DNA of 64,000 nt, from NCBI RefSeq assembly GCF_030371825.1, contig NZ_JAUDDM010000002.1. One strand, written 5' to 3'. Numbering within the stretch: the stretch's first letter is position 1; the number at the start of each line of letters is the position of its first letter. A model generated the notes under the pieces. That model had not been told where the DNA came from. It was given only the letters and a program-made list of their open reading frames with translations, and did not search any database. A program made the translations under genes and the position numbers. Of this stretch, positions 32,182 through 41,460 are shown one piece after another. Source of the DNA: Collinsella sp944321445. GTDB lineage: Bacteria > Actinomycetota > Coriobacteriia > Coriobacteriales > Coriobacteriaceae.

Positions 32182-33807
32182 CTACTTCAAAACGTCACGA
32201 TGAAAATGCGCGACCATCGCAGCAAGCGAGGAGCGCCACGCGGTAGCGTGCGGCTGCAGCTGCGGCCCTTGGTTAGTATCAACACCGCTGATGATACCCT
32301 TGTCCACTGCCCAACCCACTGCCTCGCGAGCGTAAGAAGACACGCTGGACCAACCAGAGATAGTAGAGGCGGCAACCATGTTTGACGAAACGTCAAGCTT
32401 GGCCACGATGCTCGCGTAGTTTGCCAGGAACTGAACGAGGTCCTGACGCTTAACGGCATCATTCGGACCAAAACGGTTCTCGTCACCATAGCCGTTTCCG
32501 ATTCCAACGGAACGAGCCCACCTCACGGCGTCGTAATAATATGCATCCGGATCCGTGCAGTCGGAGAAATTGTCAACATGAGACACAGTCGGATTGCCCG
32601 CAATGTTCCACAGAACGGTAATGACCTGCGCGCGGGAAACAGAGTCATTGGGACCAAACTTGGTCGACCAGTCGTAGCCATGCATGATGTCATGATCGAG
32701 TACGTAGTCGAGCGAACCGTCCTTCACATACCAATCACTCGGCTTTACATCGGTGAAACCACGATACGCAGACCTCTCCCACTTCGCATACAGCGTGATG
32801 TCGTCGTAAATACCCGGCGTGAAATCAAACTCATTGCGCAGGTTAGGATCAGAATACCAGCCGACAAAACGATAATCCGCGCGCGTCGGACTTGCCGGCT
32901 TGGCAATCTTCGCGCCGCGCTGCACCGTCTGGGACGCAACAGCCGTGCCGCCGTTCGACTTGAAGGTGATGGAGAACTGGGACGCGGGCGCCTTGGTCGG
33001 CTCGATCTCGAAGTTCAGGTCGACGTTGCCACCAATGCCCGCGACTTTACCGGTGCTCGTGCACTGCCACATGCTGTACGGACCATCGTAGGCGCACTCG
33101 TAGTTATAGCGCGCGACCCAGCGATCCCACGAATCGAAGACCGGATCGGTCAGATAGGTATTCCACCAGTTCATGTTGGCGTAAACGCCAACCTCATAGC
33201 CATGCGACTCGAGAATGCTGCAGAAGGTCTTCGCGATCTCCGTGTGGTCGGCATCAAGCGTGCTGGAATCCTCAAGATCGAGATAGATCGGATAGTCGAG
33301 GTCATAGCCCTCAAGAAGCCTCAGCGCATGCTCGGCCTCGCTGCGAGCACCAGATACCGTGGTCGCATACGAGTACAAGTACGCGCCGAACGGAATGCCC
33401 AGGCGCGTGCACTCGTCCGCGTTCTCCTCCCAATACGGATCATCGTACTTTGTGTAGTTTCCGGCGAATCCGCAGCGGATGATAGCGAAGTCGACATCGG
33501 AGTTCTTGACCGTCTCCCAATCGATGTCGCCATTCCACTTGCTCACATCGATGCCCTTGCGCACCGCACCGGGTATGATGCCACCGAGGCTGTTGATATA
33601 GCCGTCCGGACCTTCCGTCCAAGCGTTCTCGACCGCCTGAAGCGAAATGCCGTCATCTTGCTGAATGAGCTCACCATCGCGATAACGCCAGCTGTTCTCA
33701 GCCGGAACCGCATCGGTCGAATCGGCAAATGCTGCCGCCGGCAAACACAGCATGGTGAAAAGCGCGCAAAGCGCAAGAAGAATTCCTACACGAGAACGTT
33801 GTGTCAT
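32182..33807 (-). CDS. Secreted GH25 lysozyme with InlB-type repeat and three SLH-like domains
   Basis: A cell-wall-bound muramidase of 541 residues. It has a signal peptide (about 1-28, ending AAAFADS), a GH25 domain from about 84 (GIDVSKWNGDIDW, FAIIRCGFAG, PIYLDLEDSS with the catalytic acids, VGVYANMNWW, MWQCTSTGKV), an InlB B-repeat/Flg_new module at about 290-345 (ITFKSNGG, RFVGWYSDP, ITLYAKW), and three S-layer-homology-like repeats from about 350 to the end (FTDVKPSDWYV, NFSDCTDPDAYYYDAVRWA, WSSVSSYAREAVGWAV). The SLH part would hold the enzyme on a wall polymer, often a pyruvylated one; a pyruvyltransferase is encoded 5 kb away. It may trim peptidoglycan during growth. It has its own terminator. 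Confidence 0.92.
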   Translation of the reverse strand: MTQRSRVGILLALCALFTMLCLPAAAFADSTDAVPAENSWRYRDGELIQQDDGISLQAVENAWTEGPDGYINSLGGIIPGAVRKGIDVSKWNGDIDWETVKNSDVDFAIIRCGFAGNYTKYDDPYWEENADECTRLGIPFGAYLYSYATTVSGARSEAEHALRLLEGYDLDYPIYLDLEDSSTLDADHTEIAKTFCSILESHGYEVGVYANMNWWNTYLTDPVFDSWDRWVARYNYECAYDGPYSMWQCTSTGKVAGIGGNVDLNFEIEPTKAPASQFSITFKSNGGTAVASQTVQRGAKIAKPASPTRADYRFVGWYSDPNLRNEFDFTPGIYDDITLYAKWERSAYRGFTDVKPSDWYVKDGSLDYVLDHDIMHGYDWSTKFGPNDSVSRAQVITVLWNIAGNPTVSHVDNFSDCTDPDAYYYDAVRWARSVGIGNGYGDENRFGPNDAVKRQDLVQFLANYASIVAKLDVSSNMVAASTISGWSSVSSYAREAVGWAVDKGIISGVDTNQGPQLQPHATAWRSSLAAMVAHFHRDVLK

Positions 33808-33950
33808 AAGACCCCCTAGTGCGTATTAGCTTCAATAAGTCCCGACTCGTATCGAAGCGGGCATACAGGCAGCTATTTTACAGCGGGAGCAGCTCTTAGC
33901 TCGCGGCGCAGCGAAAGAGGCAGAACCCTTCCTCAAACAACTCACCCACT

Positions 33951-34087
33951 GCAAAAAGTCAGGACTTTGGACGGATATTTTGCCCCGGGTTCGTATCAAC
34001 GCTTTTTCTACCTGCAGAAATACGAGGTCAGAAGAGTGCCAGTCTGAGCCCGGTCCGAAAAAACTGTCCAAAGTCCCGACTTTTTGC
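33951..34087. repeat. MITE-like element bounded by 22-bp inverted repeats
   Basis: Arms 33951-33972 (GCAAAAAGTCAGGACTTTGG, two more bases) and 34066-34087 match as reverse complements with one mismatch; similarity continues more weakly inward (ATATTTTGCCCCGGG facing CCCGGTCCGAAAAAA). No open frame lies between. Size and shape fit a small non-autonomous transposable element or a large RNA hairpin. Confidence 0.65.
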
Positions 34088-34095
34088 AATTGCCC

Positions 34096-34154
34096 TCATT
34101 GGGGACGGGGGTGAGAGAGGACAGTTTGTCCTCTCTCACCCCCGTCCCCAATGA
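34096..34154. repeat. Perfect palindrome with 28-bp arms, GGGGAC family
   Basis: Bases 34096-34123 and 34127-34154 are exact reverse complements around GTT, starting TCATTGGGGACGGGGG. It lies just after the stop of the leftward GT2 gene and can act as its terminator-like end, but there is no T-tract. The core matches the repeat cluster at 20277-20480. Confidence 0.85.
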
Positions 34155-34177
34155 CGCCATATGGCAATCGGGTGCCG

Positions 34178-35125
34178 TTACCTGCGCATCTCGCGATAAA
34201 CGGCAAGTTCCCACTGGCGGCGATCGGCTTTTGCAAGGCTATCCAGAATGAGGCCGGTCGCAAGCGACAGGGCGCAGAGGAACATGAACGCCACGGCGAG
34301 GATCGCCGTCGGGAATCGCGGCACGAGCCCCGTCTTCATGAACTCGAAGATGACGGGCACGCCGCACACCAGGCCCAAAACGAATAGCACCAGCGCAATC
34401 AAGCTGAAAAACTTGAGCGGGCGATAATTCTTGAACAGCGACGCGATGGCAAGGATGACCTTGACGCCATCGGACACCGTGGAAAGCTTGGACTCAGATC
34501 CAGCCGGGCGATCGCGATACACGATGGGCACGTCAAGAATGCGCCAGCGACGATCGACCGCATGGATGGAAAGCTCGGTCTCGATCTGGAAACCCTCAGA
34601 GAGGACGGGGAACGTCTTGACGAACGCGCGGGAAAAGGCGCGGTAACCCGTCATGACATCCTCGAAACCGTACCCGTAAATCCAACGGATCATCGAACGC
34701 ACCAGATCGTTTCCAAACCCGTGGAACGCACGCTTGTTTTCCTCGGCATACGTACCGTTCGACAGGCGGTCCCCCACCGTCATGTCGGCAGCGCCGGAAA
34801 GAATGGGCTCGCACAAAGCCGCAGCAGACTCAGCGGGATACGTATCGTCTCCATCGACCATGATGTAGCAATCCGCCTCGATATCGCGGAACATCTGGCG
34901 CACCACGTTGCCTTTGCCCTGTCTCGGCTCGAGGCGAACGATGGCCCCGTGCGCACGGGCGATCTCGCCTGTGCGATCGCTGGAGTTATTGTCGTACACG
35001 TAGATATCCGCATCGGGCAGCTCGCGGCGAAAATCATCGACGACCTTGGCAATCGTAACTTCCTCGTTGTAGCAAGGAATGAGCACGGCGACCTTGCCCT
35101 TCGGCAGTGTCACAGGTTTCTGCAT
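34178..35125 (-). CDS. DPM-type glycosyltransferase 2 with C-terminal membrane helices
   Basis: The 315-residue protein resembles dolichyl-phosphate-mannose synthase relatives that load a sugar onto polyprenyl phosphate. It shows VAVLIPCYNEEVTI at about 11-24, VYDNNSSDRTGEIA, the metal motif MVDGDDTYP, and GYRAFSRAFV with a following EGFQIETELSI typical of the family. Two hydrophobic segments (about 235-260 and 275-300) form the membrane anchor. ATG 35125 has GGGAG eight bases before it. It is the last of three adjacent leftward GT2 genes. Confidence 0.9.
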   Translation of the reverse strand: MQKPVTLPKGKVAVLIPCYNEEVTIAKVVDDFRRELPDADIYVYDNNSSDRTGEIARAHGAIVRLEPRQGKGNVVRQMFRDIEADCYIMVDGDDTYPAESAAALCEPILSGAADMTVGDRLSNGTYAEENKRAFHGFGNDLVRSMIRWIYGYGFEDVMTGYRAFSRAFVKTFPVLSEGFQIETELSIHAVDRRWRILDVPIVYRDRPAGSESKLSTVSDGVKVILAIASLFKNYRPLKFFSLIALVLFVLGLVCGVPVIFEFMKTGLVPRFPTAILAVAFMFLCALSLATGLILDSLAKADRRQWELAVYREMRR

Positions 35126-35161
35126 ACAGGTACTCCCAACTTCAAAGAACGCAAAGCGCAA

Positions 35162-36388
35162 CTACTCGATGGTTACGCCACGCGCAACAAGTTCAGCATG
35201 GAACAGCGCAACCGCGCGCGAAGTCAGCTGCTCCTCTTCAAGCATAGAACGCTTGGCTTCCAAAACACCGTTCATCTCGTCGGCAGAAGCCGCGAAATGA
35301 CGACGACACCAGGCACGGAAGCGAGCGAGCAGACGATCCTTGAAGTCACGACGACGACGGCGCGAAGCCTCGCGATATCCGAACATCGCAGCGATGTAAC
35401 CATAGATGGCCTTACCACTGAATGACACAGCATCGCCGGCGTAGTCGTACACGCGTTTATACCACTCCAAGATGCGCTCGCCAGAGAGCCATTTCTCGAT
35501 ATCTTGACCGGAGAAACGACTCCTCAGCGCATCGCGGAACAGGCACAGCACGTGGTCGCGCGCAGCGTTATCCGTAAGCTCACAGATATTCGGCATCAGA
35601 AAATCGATGACGAACAGGAGCATACGGCGAGCACTCGCGCCCTCCATGCGCCCGGCTGCCGTCCAATCATCAAGGACCGCACCGACGACCCCGATATGCT
35701 TCTCCACACGATCAGCGAGGTCACGCGCCGCAAGGGCCATGGCGGAATCCTTGCGGGAAAGGCGGTACCGGTACAGCTGCTCAGAAGACAGCGCAACGCC
35801 ATGGGCGCGCGCAAGCATACCGAAGCAGAACACCTGGTCCTCCCCCAAAGCGATATCTTCGGGGAACTTGATGCCGTTGTCTTTCAAGAACTGGGCGCGG
35901 TATGCCCCATTCCACGGGAACGGCCTCGTATGCTCGTCAAACGCAAGCTCATCGCTATACGTTTCGTATACAACATCACGAAGCGACAACCAGTCGTTGA
36001 TCCACGGAATCGAGCAGCACGCAGGGAACGGCTCAGCGGAGAACTTGAATACGTCGAGCTGACGCATATCGAACGCCTCGGCAATCCGCTGGCACGCCTT
36101 GGGCTGCAGAATATCGTCGGCATCGACGAAACAGACGATCTCGCCCTGCGCCAACTCGATACCGAGGTTGCGCGCGCGCGAAACACCGCTGTTCTCAATG
36201 GTGATTGCCCGGACACGCGGGTCGAGCTTGGCGTATGCCGCCAGAATTGCGCCCGAGCGATCCGTCGAACCATCGTTCACGCACACGATCTCGATATCCG
36301 TAAACGTCTGCTTACGGATAGAGTCGATGCACTGCGGCAGATACGCCTCGACGTTATAGACAGGGACGATTACCGAGATCTTGGGCAT
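35162..36388 (-). CDS. Glycosyltransferase family 2 (CpsI/WcaA-like)
   Basis: A soluble or peripheral transferase of 408 residues for capsule or wall glycan. The GT-A core begins at once (ISVIVPVYNVEAYLPQC) with CVNDGSTDRSG, SGVSRARNLGIELAQG and the metal motif FVDADDIL; the acceptor part includes GEDQVFCFGML. The helical C-terminal half (about 220-408) is basic and ends in an acidic helix. ATG 36388 has GGAGCGG just upstream. It is 36 bp from the next GT2 gene and 10 bp after the previous one, so the three are one operon. Confidence 0.9.
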   Translation of the reverse strand: MPKISVIVPVYNVEAYLPQCIDSIRKQTFTDIEIVCVNDGSTDRSGAILAAYAKLDPRVRAITIENSGVSRARNLGIELAQGEIVCFVDADDILQPKACQRIAEAFDMRQLDVFKFSAEPFPACCSIPWINDWLSLRDVVYETYSDELAFDEHTRPFPWNGAYRAQFLKDNGIKFPEDIALGEDQVFCFGMLARAHGVALSSEQLYRYRLSRKDSAMALAARDLADRVEKHIGVVGAVLDDWTAAGRMEGASARRMLLFVIDFLMPNICELTDNAARDHVLCLFRDALRSRFSGQDIEKWLSGERILEWYKRVYDYAGDAVSFSGKAIYGYIAAMFGYREASRRRRRDFKDRLLARFRAWCRRHFAASADEMNGVLEAKRSMLEEEQLTSRAVALFHAELVARGVTIE

Positions 36389-36398
36389 GGACCCGCTC

Positions 36399-37520
36399 CT
36401 ATCGGCTTCCGGCTTTATCGGCAAACACACGCGCGACGTATCCCGGGCCACCAGCCTTGAGATAGTGCATCAGCGTGCCGAGCTTGCCCGTATTGCCGCA
36501 CGTAAACTTCACGCCGTAGAACTTAGAATCGTACGCGATACAGCGCGCCTCCTCGAGCTCTTCCTTAAAGAAGCCGTAGCGCGCCATATCGCCCTCGACG
36601 ACCTGCATGTTCCCCGCTTCGAACTCCTTGCGCATCTCGGCGCTGAAGCGCGGAAGGAACTCGAGGCGCAACTCGTCGCTCAAGCGGTACAGATTCCAGT
36701 GGAAGTTGTAGTACTTCATCTTGGCGCGGATGCAATCGAGCTCAGGCTTGAGGTCGGGGCGGTCCTCGTTCAAGAAACGCTCGATCTCCTCGTGCTCGTC
36801 GCACACACAGAACACCTTGCCCGGGTTGTTGACCGAGGACTTCTCGTTATCTTGACGGTAATGCAAGAACGCGCGGGAAGAATATGCCAAGCGCTCCGCG
36901 CACGCGAAGGCCTTGAAGCTGAAGCTCGTATCCTGGAACGACGCGCCCGGGGTGGGAAGGAAGCGAATGCCGTGCTCGTTCAGGAACGAGCGGCGATACA
37001 TAACCGACCAGATGGAGGCCTTTGCCCAGAAGATCTCAGGCACATCGATGGCGCGGTGTACACCCATAAGCACCATCTCGGGCGAAACGGCAGAGAAATA
37101 CAGGTTGTGGCGGTTGAGCTGCTCGATTCCCGGCTTGGACCAATAGAGCCAGAAGTTACATTTCAGCAGGTCGAGCTGCTCAGCCTCGCAGCGCCCCGCC
37201 ATATACTCGAGCGCCTCGGGCTCCATGAAGTCATCCGACTCGAGGATGGCGATGTAGGTGCCGCGCGCAGCCTCGATGCCCTTGTTCATAGAGTCACCGT
37301 AGCCGCTGTTGGGCTTATCGATGATGCGAATGCGGGGGTCGCGCGCAGCAAAAGACTGGATGATGGCGAGCGAGCCGTCGGTCGAGCCGTCGTTGATGCA
37401 GATGATCTCGATATCTTTCAGCGTCTGAGAAACAGCGGACTCGAGACACTGCTCGAGATACTGCTCAACGTTGCAAATCGGAACCAGCAGCGAAACGAGC
37501 GGGGTCTTCGTATCGGACAT
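36399..37520 (-). CDS. Glycosyltransferase family 2
   Basis: The 373-residue protein has VSLLVPICNVEQYLEQC, CINDGSTDGS, SGYGDSMNKGIEAARG and the metal motif ILESDDFMEP (SDD in place of DxD), the pattern of the capsular/teichoic GT2 group that transfers single sugars. A long helical C-terminal region follows. ATG 37520 has AGGAGG a few bases upstream, so the earlier in-frame starts are rejected. It is first in the three-gene GT2 set, 158 bp after the large membrane protein gene. Confidence 0.9.
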   Translation of the reverse strand: MSDTKTPLVSLLVPICNVEQYLEQCLESAVSQTLKDIEIICINDGSTDGSLAIIQSFAARDPRIRIIDKPNSGYGDSMNKGIEAARGTYIAILESDDFMEPEALEYMAGRCEAEQLDLLKCNFWLYWSKPGIEQLNRHNLYFSAVSPEMVLMGVHRAIDVPEIFWAKASIWSVMYRRSFLNEHGIRFLPTPGASFQDTSFSFKAFACAERLAYSSRAFLHYRQDNEKSSVNNPGKVFCVCDEHEEIERFLNEDRPDLKPELDCIRAKMKYYNFHWNLYRLSDELRLEFLPRFSAEMRKEFEAGNMQVVEGDMARYGFFKEELEEARCIAYDSKFYGVKFTCGNTGKLGTLMHYLKAGGPGYVARVFADKAGSR

Positions 37521-37678
37521 AATCCTCCTACGACTCATAGTCGGCATAGTCATGGTCACATTCGTCCGTTTATGTTATACCAACGTCTACGTCCTGCCGT
37601 GACCTGCGCAGATTAACCATGCAGCCTTAACGAGAATGAGAGAATCCCGTATAGCATAAGCTGACAAATCAAATCAAC

Positions 37679-39829
37679 TTAAACCAGATTGAATAGAGAC
37701 GCAATTCCGTAGTACAGCGTAGGGCACGTTGATGCAAGAGAGCCGTAACGGTCCGGAGACAACAGACACCATACGTTGAGGATGATGCCGGCGATTATGG
37801 CTACATACAGCACCTGAAGAAGAAGCGTCTTAGTCGAAAGAGCATGATCTTCCGACCACAGCATCAACCATGTCGAAATCAATACGAGCCAGCTGAAGTC
37901 ATTAAAATAGCGTGTCGTAATGCTCGCGATTTGATAATCTGCAAATAGAATCACGAAGGCAATTACAAGTAGAGAAGCAACCAAGATGCGTATGGAGCCT
38001 CGATGACGTTTGAACCACCGCGGAGCAAAAAAGATCGTCGCGGCTATCGGAGCAAACCAGAAGAAACCCCCGAGAAAGGGCTCGTAAAACCAATAACCCT
38101 GATAGTCGACTGCCATATTTACGCCATACACGTACGGATATCGCGCGTTGACAGAAAATGGCTGGAACAAATATTGAAACACCGCAGGGAGCGAGCGAGC
38201 AGCGACTATCCCCCGAGACGTCATGTCGCTGCCGGTCAAATTGTATGCCGCGCCGAAATCGAAAGGAGAACCAAATCGCAAGGCGTTGTACCACATAACG
38301 GGAAGAGCAACGAGCAAAAACGGAACGATGACGGCTGCAGTGTTCCCAGCACCTCTAATTGAGAAGAACTGGCGATGCCGCGTAATGCCTTCCCAGAAGA
38401 TTGGAAACGCGAGAAGCGCAGCGAGAACATATTGCGGCCGACATGCCAGCGAAAGCGCGACAAACAACCCGCCCAGAGCAAGCAGTGCCTTACGATAAGA
38501 CCCGCCCTCAGCCTTTTCAGAAATAAGCCAGCACGTAAGGCCGATGAACACACACGACAATCCCATCAAAATCGGAATTGAATAGAGCTGCGGCAGAAAA
38601 GCAAGATACAGCAAACCCGAACACGTAACGAAGCTGAGTGACGCCCATAAGAACAAACCGAGAGAAATGGAAGGCGCGTAGCGACGGGAAAGCGCAAGTA
38701 GCAAGGCGTTTGCCGTTAGGACATATCCGATGCAAAGTGCACTCACGGCACGATCCGTTCGTAAATCGTGGCCTGTCAGCGCTTTGTAGGGGGCAAACAT
38801 AGTCAATGCTGGCAAAACGCCAAAGTACGAGTAGTACTCGCCATCGTAATATGCATAATCCATATAATACGTCTCGCCAGCCTCTGCAAGAACGCTATTG
38901 CGAGCAGCAGCGTCATACGGATTCTCCATCTTTGAAAGGGAGCTGGACACCGGAAGATCGAGCGAGACGCGGCCTTGAAGCAAGGCATCCGCAACATAGT
39001 TGTATTGGTTGAAATCGAGAACCGCTGCTCCGGAAGCTTGAGGATTATCGGTTTCCGCTGACCCGGAGACACCCGACAGACGGCTAATTCCCACGACAGC
39101 AACAAGCTCAAAAACCACGAGCAGGGCGATTGCAACCTTAACCCCTGCGGACCGCGCAGCCAGACGACGCTTATGAAGTGGAGATGCGGGTCTAAGCGCA
39201 TGAAACGCCAGCGCAACTGCCACTAACGTAACCAAACGCAACGGAATCACATTAAACGGGCGAACAGCATTGATGGAAACAGAATCTACCCGCACTTCCA
39301 TTCCTTCATACCCGCTGAGATATATCCGAACAGCATCGGATCCTCCTGAGAGATGAAGGCGCTTCCAGTGGGAATCGGATAACCCTTGACAATACGTAAA
39401 TGACGGAAGATCGATAAACGCCGTGCTCGATGAATCTGTTGCGGAAACGCGCATGGTAATAAACGGACCTAGGGCGTCGCGCCATGAATTCGGACCCCAT
39501 CCGGGAACAGATAGGTCGAACTTAATGTTATCAACATGGACACCACCGGCGTCAAACTCAAAGTACGCCTGATCGACATTATCGATACGATATGTACCGG
39601 CAGAGGTTTCTGTAAGACCGCTGCCTGTATTCAGTTCAACTTGCTGCTCGGGTCCGAAGGTCAATGACTCCCAGAAAGGAAAGTTAAACCAAGCAATCTC
39701 AAGCACTACCGCGATAATAAGAGCCCACAACAGCTTTCGGATAGCATATTGCGCGCCGTCGGATATGCCGCCATTGACGTTCAACATATCGATACCTGTT
39801 TCTCTATCAAATGAATCAGTTGGAACCAT
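37679..39829 (-). CDS. Large polytopic membrane protein of the glycan cluster (GT-C-like)
   Basis: A protein of about 716 residues with one N-terminal helix (WALIIAVVLEIAWFNF), an external beta-rich domain (about 60-195), and then ten or more membrane helices. An acidic loop NPYDAAARN, with YYMDYAYYDGEYYSYFG after it, sits after the second helix where GT-C enzymes keep catalytic acids, so a lipid-linked sugar transferase or mannosyltransferase-like role is likely but unproven. I cannot name the family. The start is uncertain between ATG 39829 (AGAGG upstream) and ATG 39787 (ACAGG upstream). It overlaps the acyltransferase gene by 14 bp. Codon use is AT-richer than in flanking housekeeping genes. 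Confidence 0.75.
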   Translation of the reverse strand: MVPTDSFDRETGIDMLNVNGGISDGAQYAIRKLLWALIIAVVLEIAWFNFPFWESLTFGPEQQVELNTGSGLTETSAGTYRIDNVDQAYFEFDAGGVHVDNIKFDLSVPGWGPNSWRDALGPFITMRVSATDSSSTAFIDLPSFTYCQGLSDSHWKRLHLSGGSDAVRIYLSGYEGMEVRVDSVSINAVRPFNVIPLRLVTLVAVALAFHALRPASPLHKRRLAARSAGVKVAIALLVVFELVAVVGISRLSGVSGSAETDNPQASGAAVLDFNQYNYVADALLQGRVSLDLPVSSSLSKMENPYDAAARNSVLAEAGETYYMDYAYYDGEYYSYFGVLPALTMFAPYKALTGHDLRTDRAVSALCIGYVLTANALLLALSRRYAPSISLGLFLWASLSFVTCSGLLYLAFLPQLYSIPILMGLSCVFIGLTCWLISEKAEGGSYRKALLALGGLFVALSLACRPQYVLAALLAFPIFWEGITRHRQFFSIRGAGNTAAVIVPFLLVALPVMWYNALRFGSPFDFGAAYNLTGSDMTSRGIVAARSLPAVFQYLFQPFSVNARYPYVYGVNMAVDYQGYWFYEPFLGGFFWFAPIAATIFFAPRWFKRHRGSIRILVASLLVIAFVILFADYQIASITTRYFNDFSWLVLISTWLMLWSEDHALSTKTLLLQVLYVAIIAGIILNVWCLLSPDRYGSLASTCPTLYYGIASLFNLV

Positions 39830-40856
39830 GCCATGCAACCTCTTTCCTTTTGGGAAAGAAGACGCCGGATACCATCCGAGGGCATGTATAAAGCACGAAC
39901 GTCAACGCAGCGATTGCAGCAAACTGGATGGCAAGGATAACAACCCATGTGGGGATCGGGAGCCCAGCAGAATTGACCCAAGCAATCAACAGATCCCAAC
40001 GCACCACGTTTAGCTCAACGAGGTGCATACAGAATAGCGGCAGCGTGTTACGACCAAACCACGAGAGAAACGAGGTCAAAGGACCAGCCTTCGAAAGAAC
40101 GAGTTCCGAGAATTTCAAAACGCACAGCGATCCCGCCACGCCACCAATTACATCGATGACTCCGTGTGCGTACATGTTGCTCTCCATATACAGCTGACCG
40201 TAGAACGCTCCACAATAGAGCCACGTCATAACCATGCAAACCCAGAGCAATCCGGGAATCACTCCTTTTTGAAGCAACCCGTTAGCTTTCACCTGCTGGC
40301 CAATCCACATAAACAAGACGGCGCAGAGCGCAGGTTGGATGCTCCACGGTAACCAAACGGCATCTTTTGTACTCACGCCAACGATGAACAGACAGAGGCT
40401 GACGAGCCACGGCCACTTTGTTTGATGCGCAGCCGCCAGCAGCAATTTCGCCCAAAACAGCGCAAGCAAATACCAAATCGCACCGATACCAATGACACCG
40501 GCGGGCATACCCGCATGGACGCCACCTGCTCCGTATAGCGCTGCGACAGCCCACGATACCGCTGTCGAACGAATCCCTTCTGAGAGAATGGCCGCTCGAA
40601 CAACCATCAATACAATGACAATGATGCTGGTTATCACATAAGGCAACAGCAGGCCGCGGGCGTTCTTTTTGACATACGCGCCATCGAGTTGCTGAACCTT
40701 GCAGAAGTACCCACTCACGATAAAGAACAGCGGCATATCGAATGAGTAGCAGAAATCGACCAGTGACTGGGGAACCCCGGCAAACGATGTATGCCCCACG
40801 ATCACGCAGATAAGCGCAATCGCCTTCGCGATATCAAACGAAACTAAACGCCCCAT
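39816..40856 (-). CDS. Acyltransferase 3 family membrane protein (O-acetylation of glycan)
   Basis: A 346-residue integral membrane acyltransferase of the OafA/NodX type. It has the family start RLVSFDIAKAIALICVIVGHTSF, in which the His of VGH is the usual essential residue, FDMPLFFIVSGYF, LLPYV, and about ten membrane helices ending near TWVVILAIQFAAIAAL. It would transfer acetyl or another short acyl group to surface sugars. ATG 40856 has GGGGAG seven bases before it; the frame upstream is not coding. It heads the leftward operon that continues into the large membrane protein. Confidence 0.92.
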   Translation of the reverse strand: MGRLVSFDIAKAIALICVIVGHTSFAGVPQSLVDFCYSFDMPLFFIVSGYFCKVQQLDGAYVKKNARGLLLPYVITSIIVIVLMVVRAAILSEGIRSTAVSWAVAALYGAGGVHAGMPAGVIGIGAIWYLLALFWAKLLLAAAHQTKWPWLVSLCLFIVGVSTKDAVWLPWSIQPALCAVLFMWIGQQVKANGLLQKGVIPGLLWVCMVMTWLYCGAFYGQLYMESNMYAHGVIDVIGGVAGSLCVLKFSELVLSKAGPLTSFLSWFGRNTLPLFCMHLVELNVVRWDLLIAWVNSAGLPIPTWVVILAIQFAAIAALTFVLYTCPRMVSGVFFPKRKEVAWHGSN

Positions 40857-41054
40857 GGCAATCTCCCCATATCGGCTCAGGTATACGAACGCTAAAGCCA
40901 ATCACGTAAAAAACTAACGGCCATTTCCAAATCATACGCGAAGTCAGGCCAAACGTGCATACCGCGATACTGCCACAAGGAACGCCTGGCTTTCCCCTAG
41001 CGCACCACATCATTTCGAATCGAATGTTTCATGTGTCTCGAAAAACTTCGCAAC

Positions 41055-41074
41055 CTGTAAACTCTAGTTTACAG
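41055..41074. promoter_or_regulatory. Palindromic operator before the small HTH gene
   Basis: CTGTAAACT (41055-41063) and AGTTTACAG (41066-41074) are exact inverted copies around CT. It lies 32-51 bp before the HTH start and about 200 bp before the divergent acyltransferase gene, the typical place for an autoregulatory operator. Confidence 0.75.
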
Positions 41075-41105
41075 ATGCGGGCACGTTGGTATCCACACTT
41101 ACCGT

Positions 41106-41315
41106 ATGGATACTTCGCTGAGACAGACATTTGGCAAAAACGTGCGCGCCCTTCGCGAGGAGATGAGCCTCTCGCAGGGACGTTTTAGCATGATGGTCGG
41201 GATCAGCCGCCCCCTTCTGAACCGCATTGAGCAGGGCAACCAGAACGTCACGCTCGACACGCTCGATCGCATCGCCAAGGGTCTGAATATCGAAGCGTGG
41301 AAGCTGCTGCACTAG
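41106..41315 (+). CDS. Small XRE-family HTH regulator
   Basis: A single-domain 69-residue DNA-binding protein: TFGKNVRALREEMSLSQGRFSMMVG, then the recognition helix SRPLLNRIEQG and TLDTLDRIAKGL. It has no sensor or dimerisation domain beyond the helix bundle. The palindrome just upstream is a likely binding site. It lies between the leftward acyltransferase/GT operon and the rightward exporter operon and could control either. Confidence 0.9.
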   Translation: MDTSLRQTFGKNVRALREEMSLSQGRFSMMVGISRPLLNRIEQGNQNVTLDTLDRIAKGLNIEAWKLLH

Positions 41316-41460
41316 CGGCTCGCCATCGTCTGCCAAGCCGGCGTAAACAGTCGTTTGGCATATCCATAGATGCTCCTTACTCATGGGAATACCGTGCCCA
41401 TCAAACCCCTGTGCTACCATGAGGTTTTGACTGTTCACCTATTGCTTGAGGAGCCAACTC

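Larger units (their letters stand above)
33808..34177. other. 370-bp gap with two inverted repeats between the GH25 and GT2 genes
   Basis: No gene is visible. The left 140 bp upstream of the GH25 start should hold its promoter. The rest consists of a 137-bp element bounded by 22-bp inverted repeats and a 59-bp near-perfect palindrome, both described separately. Confidence 0.7.
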
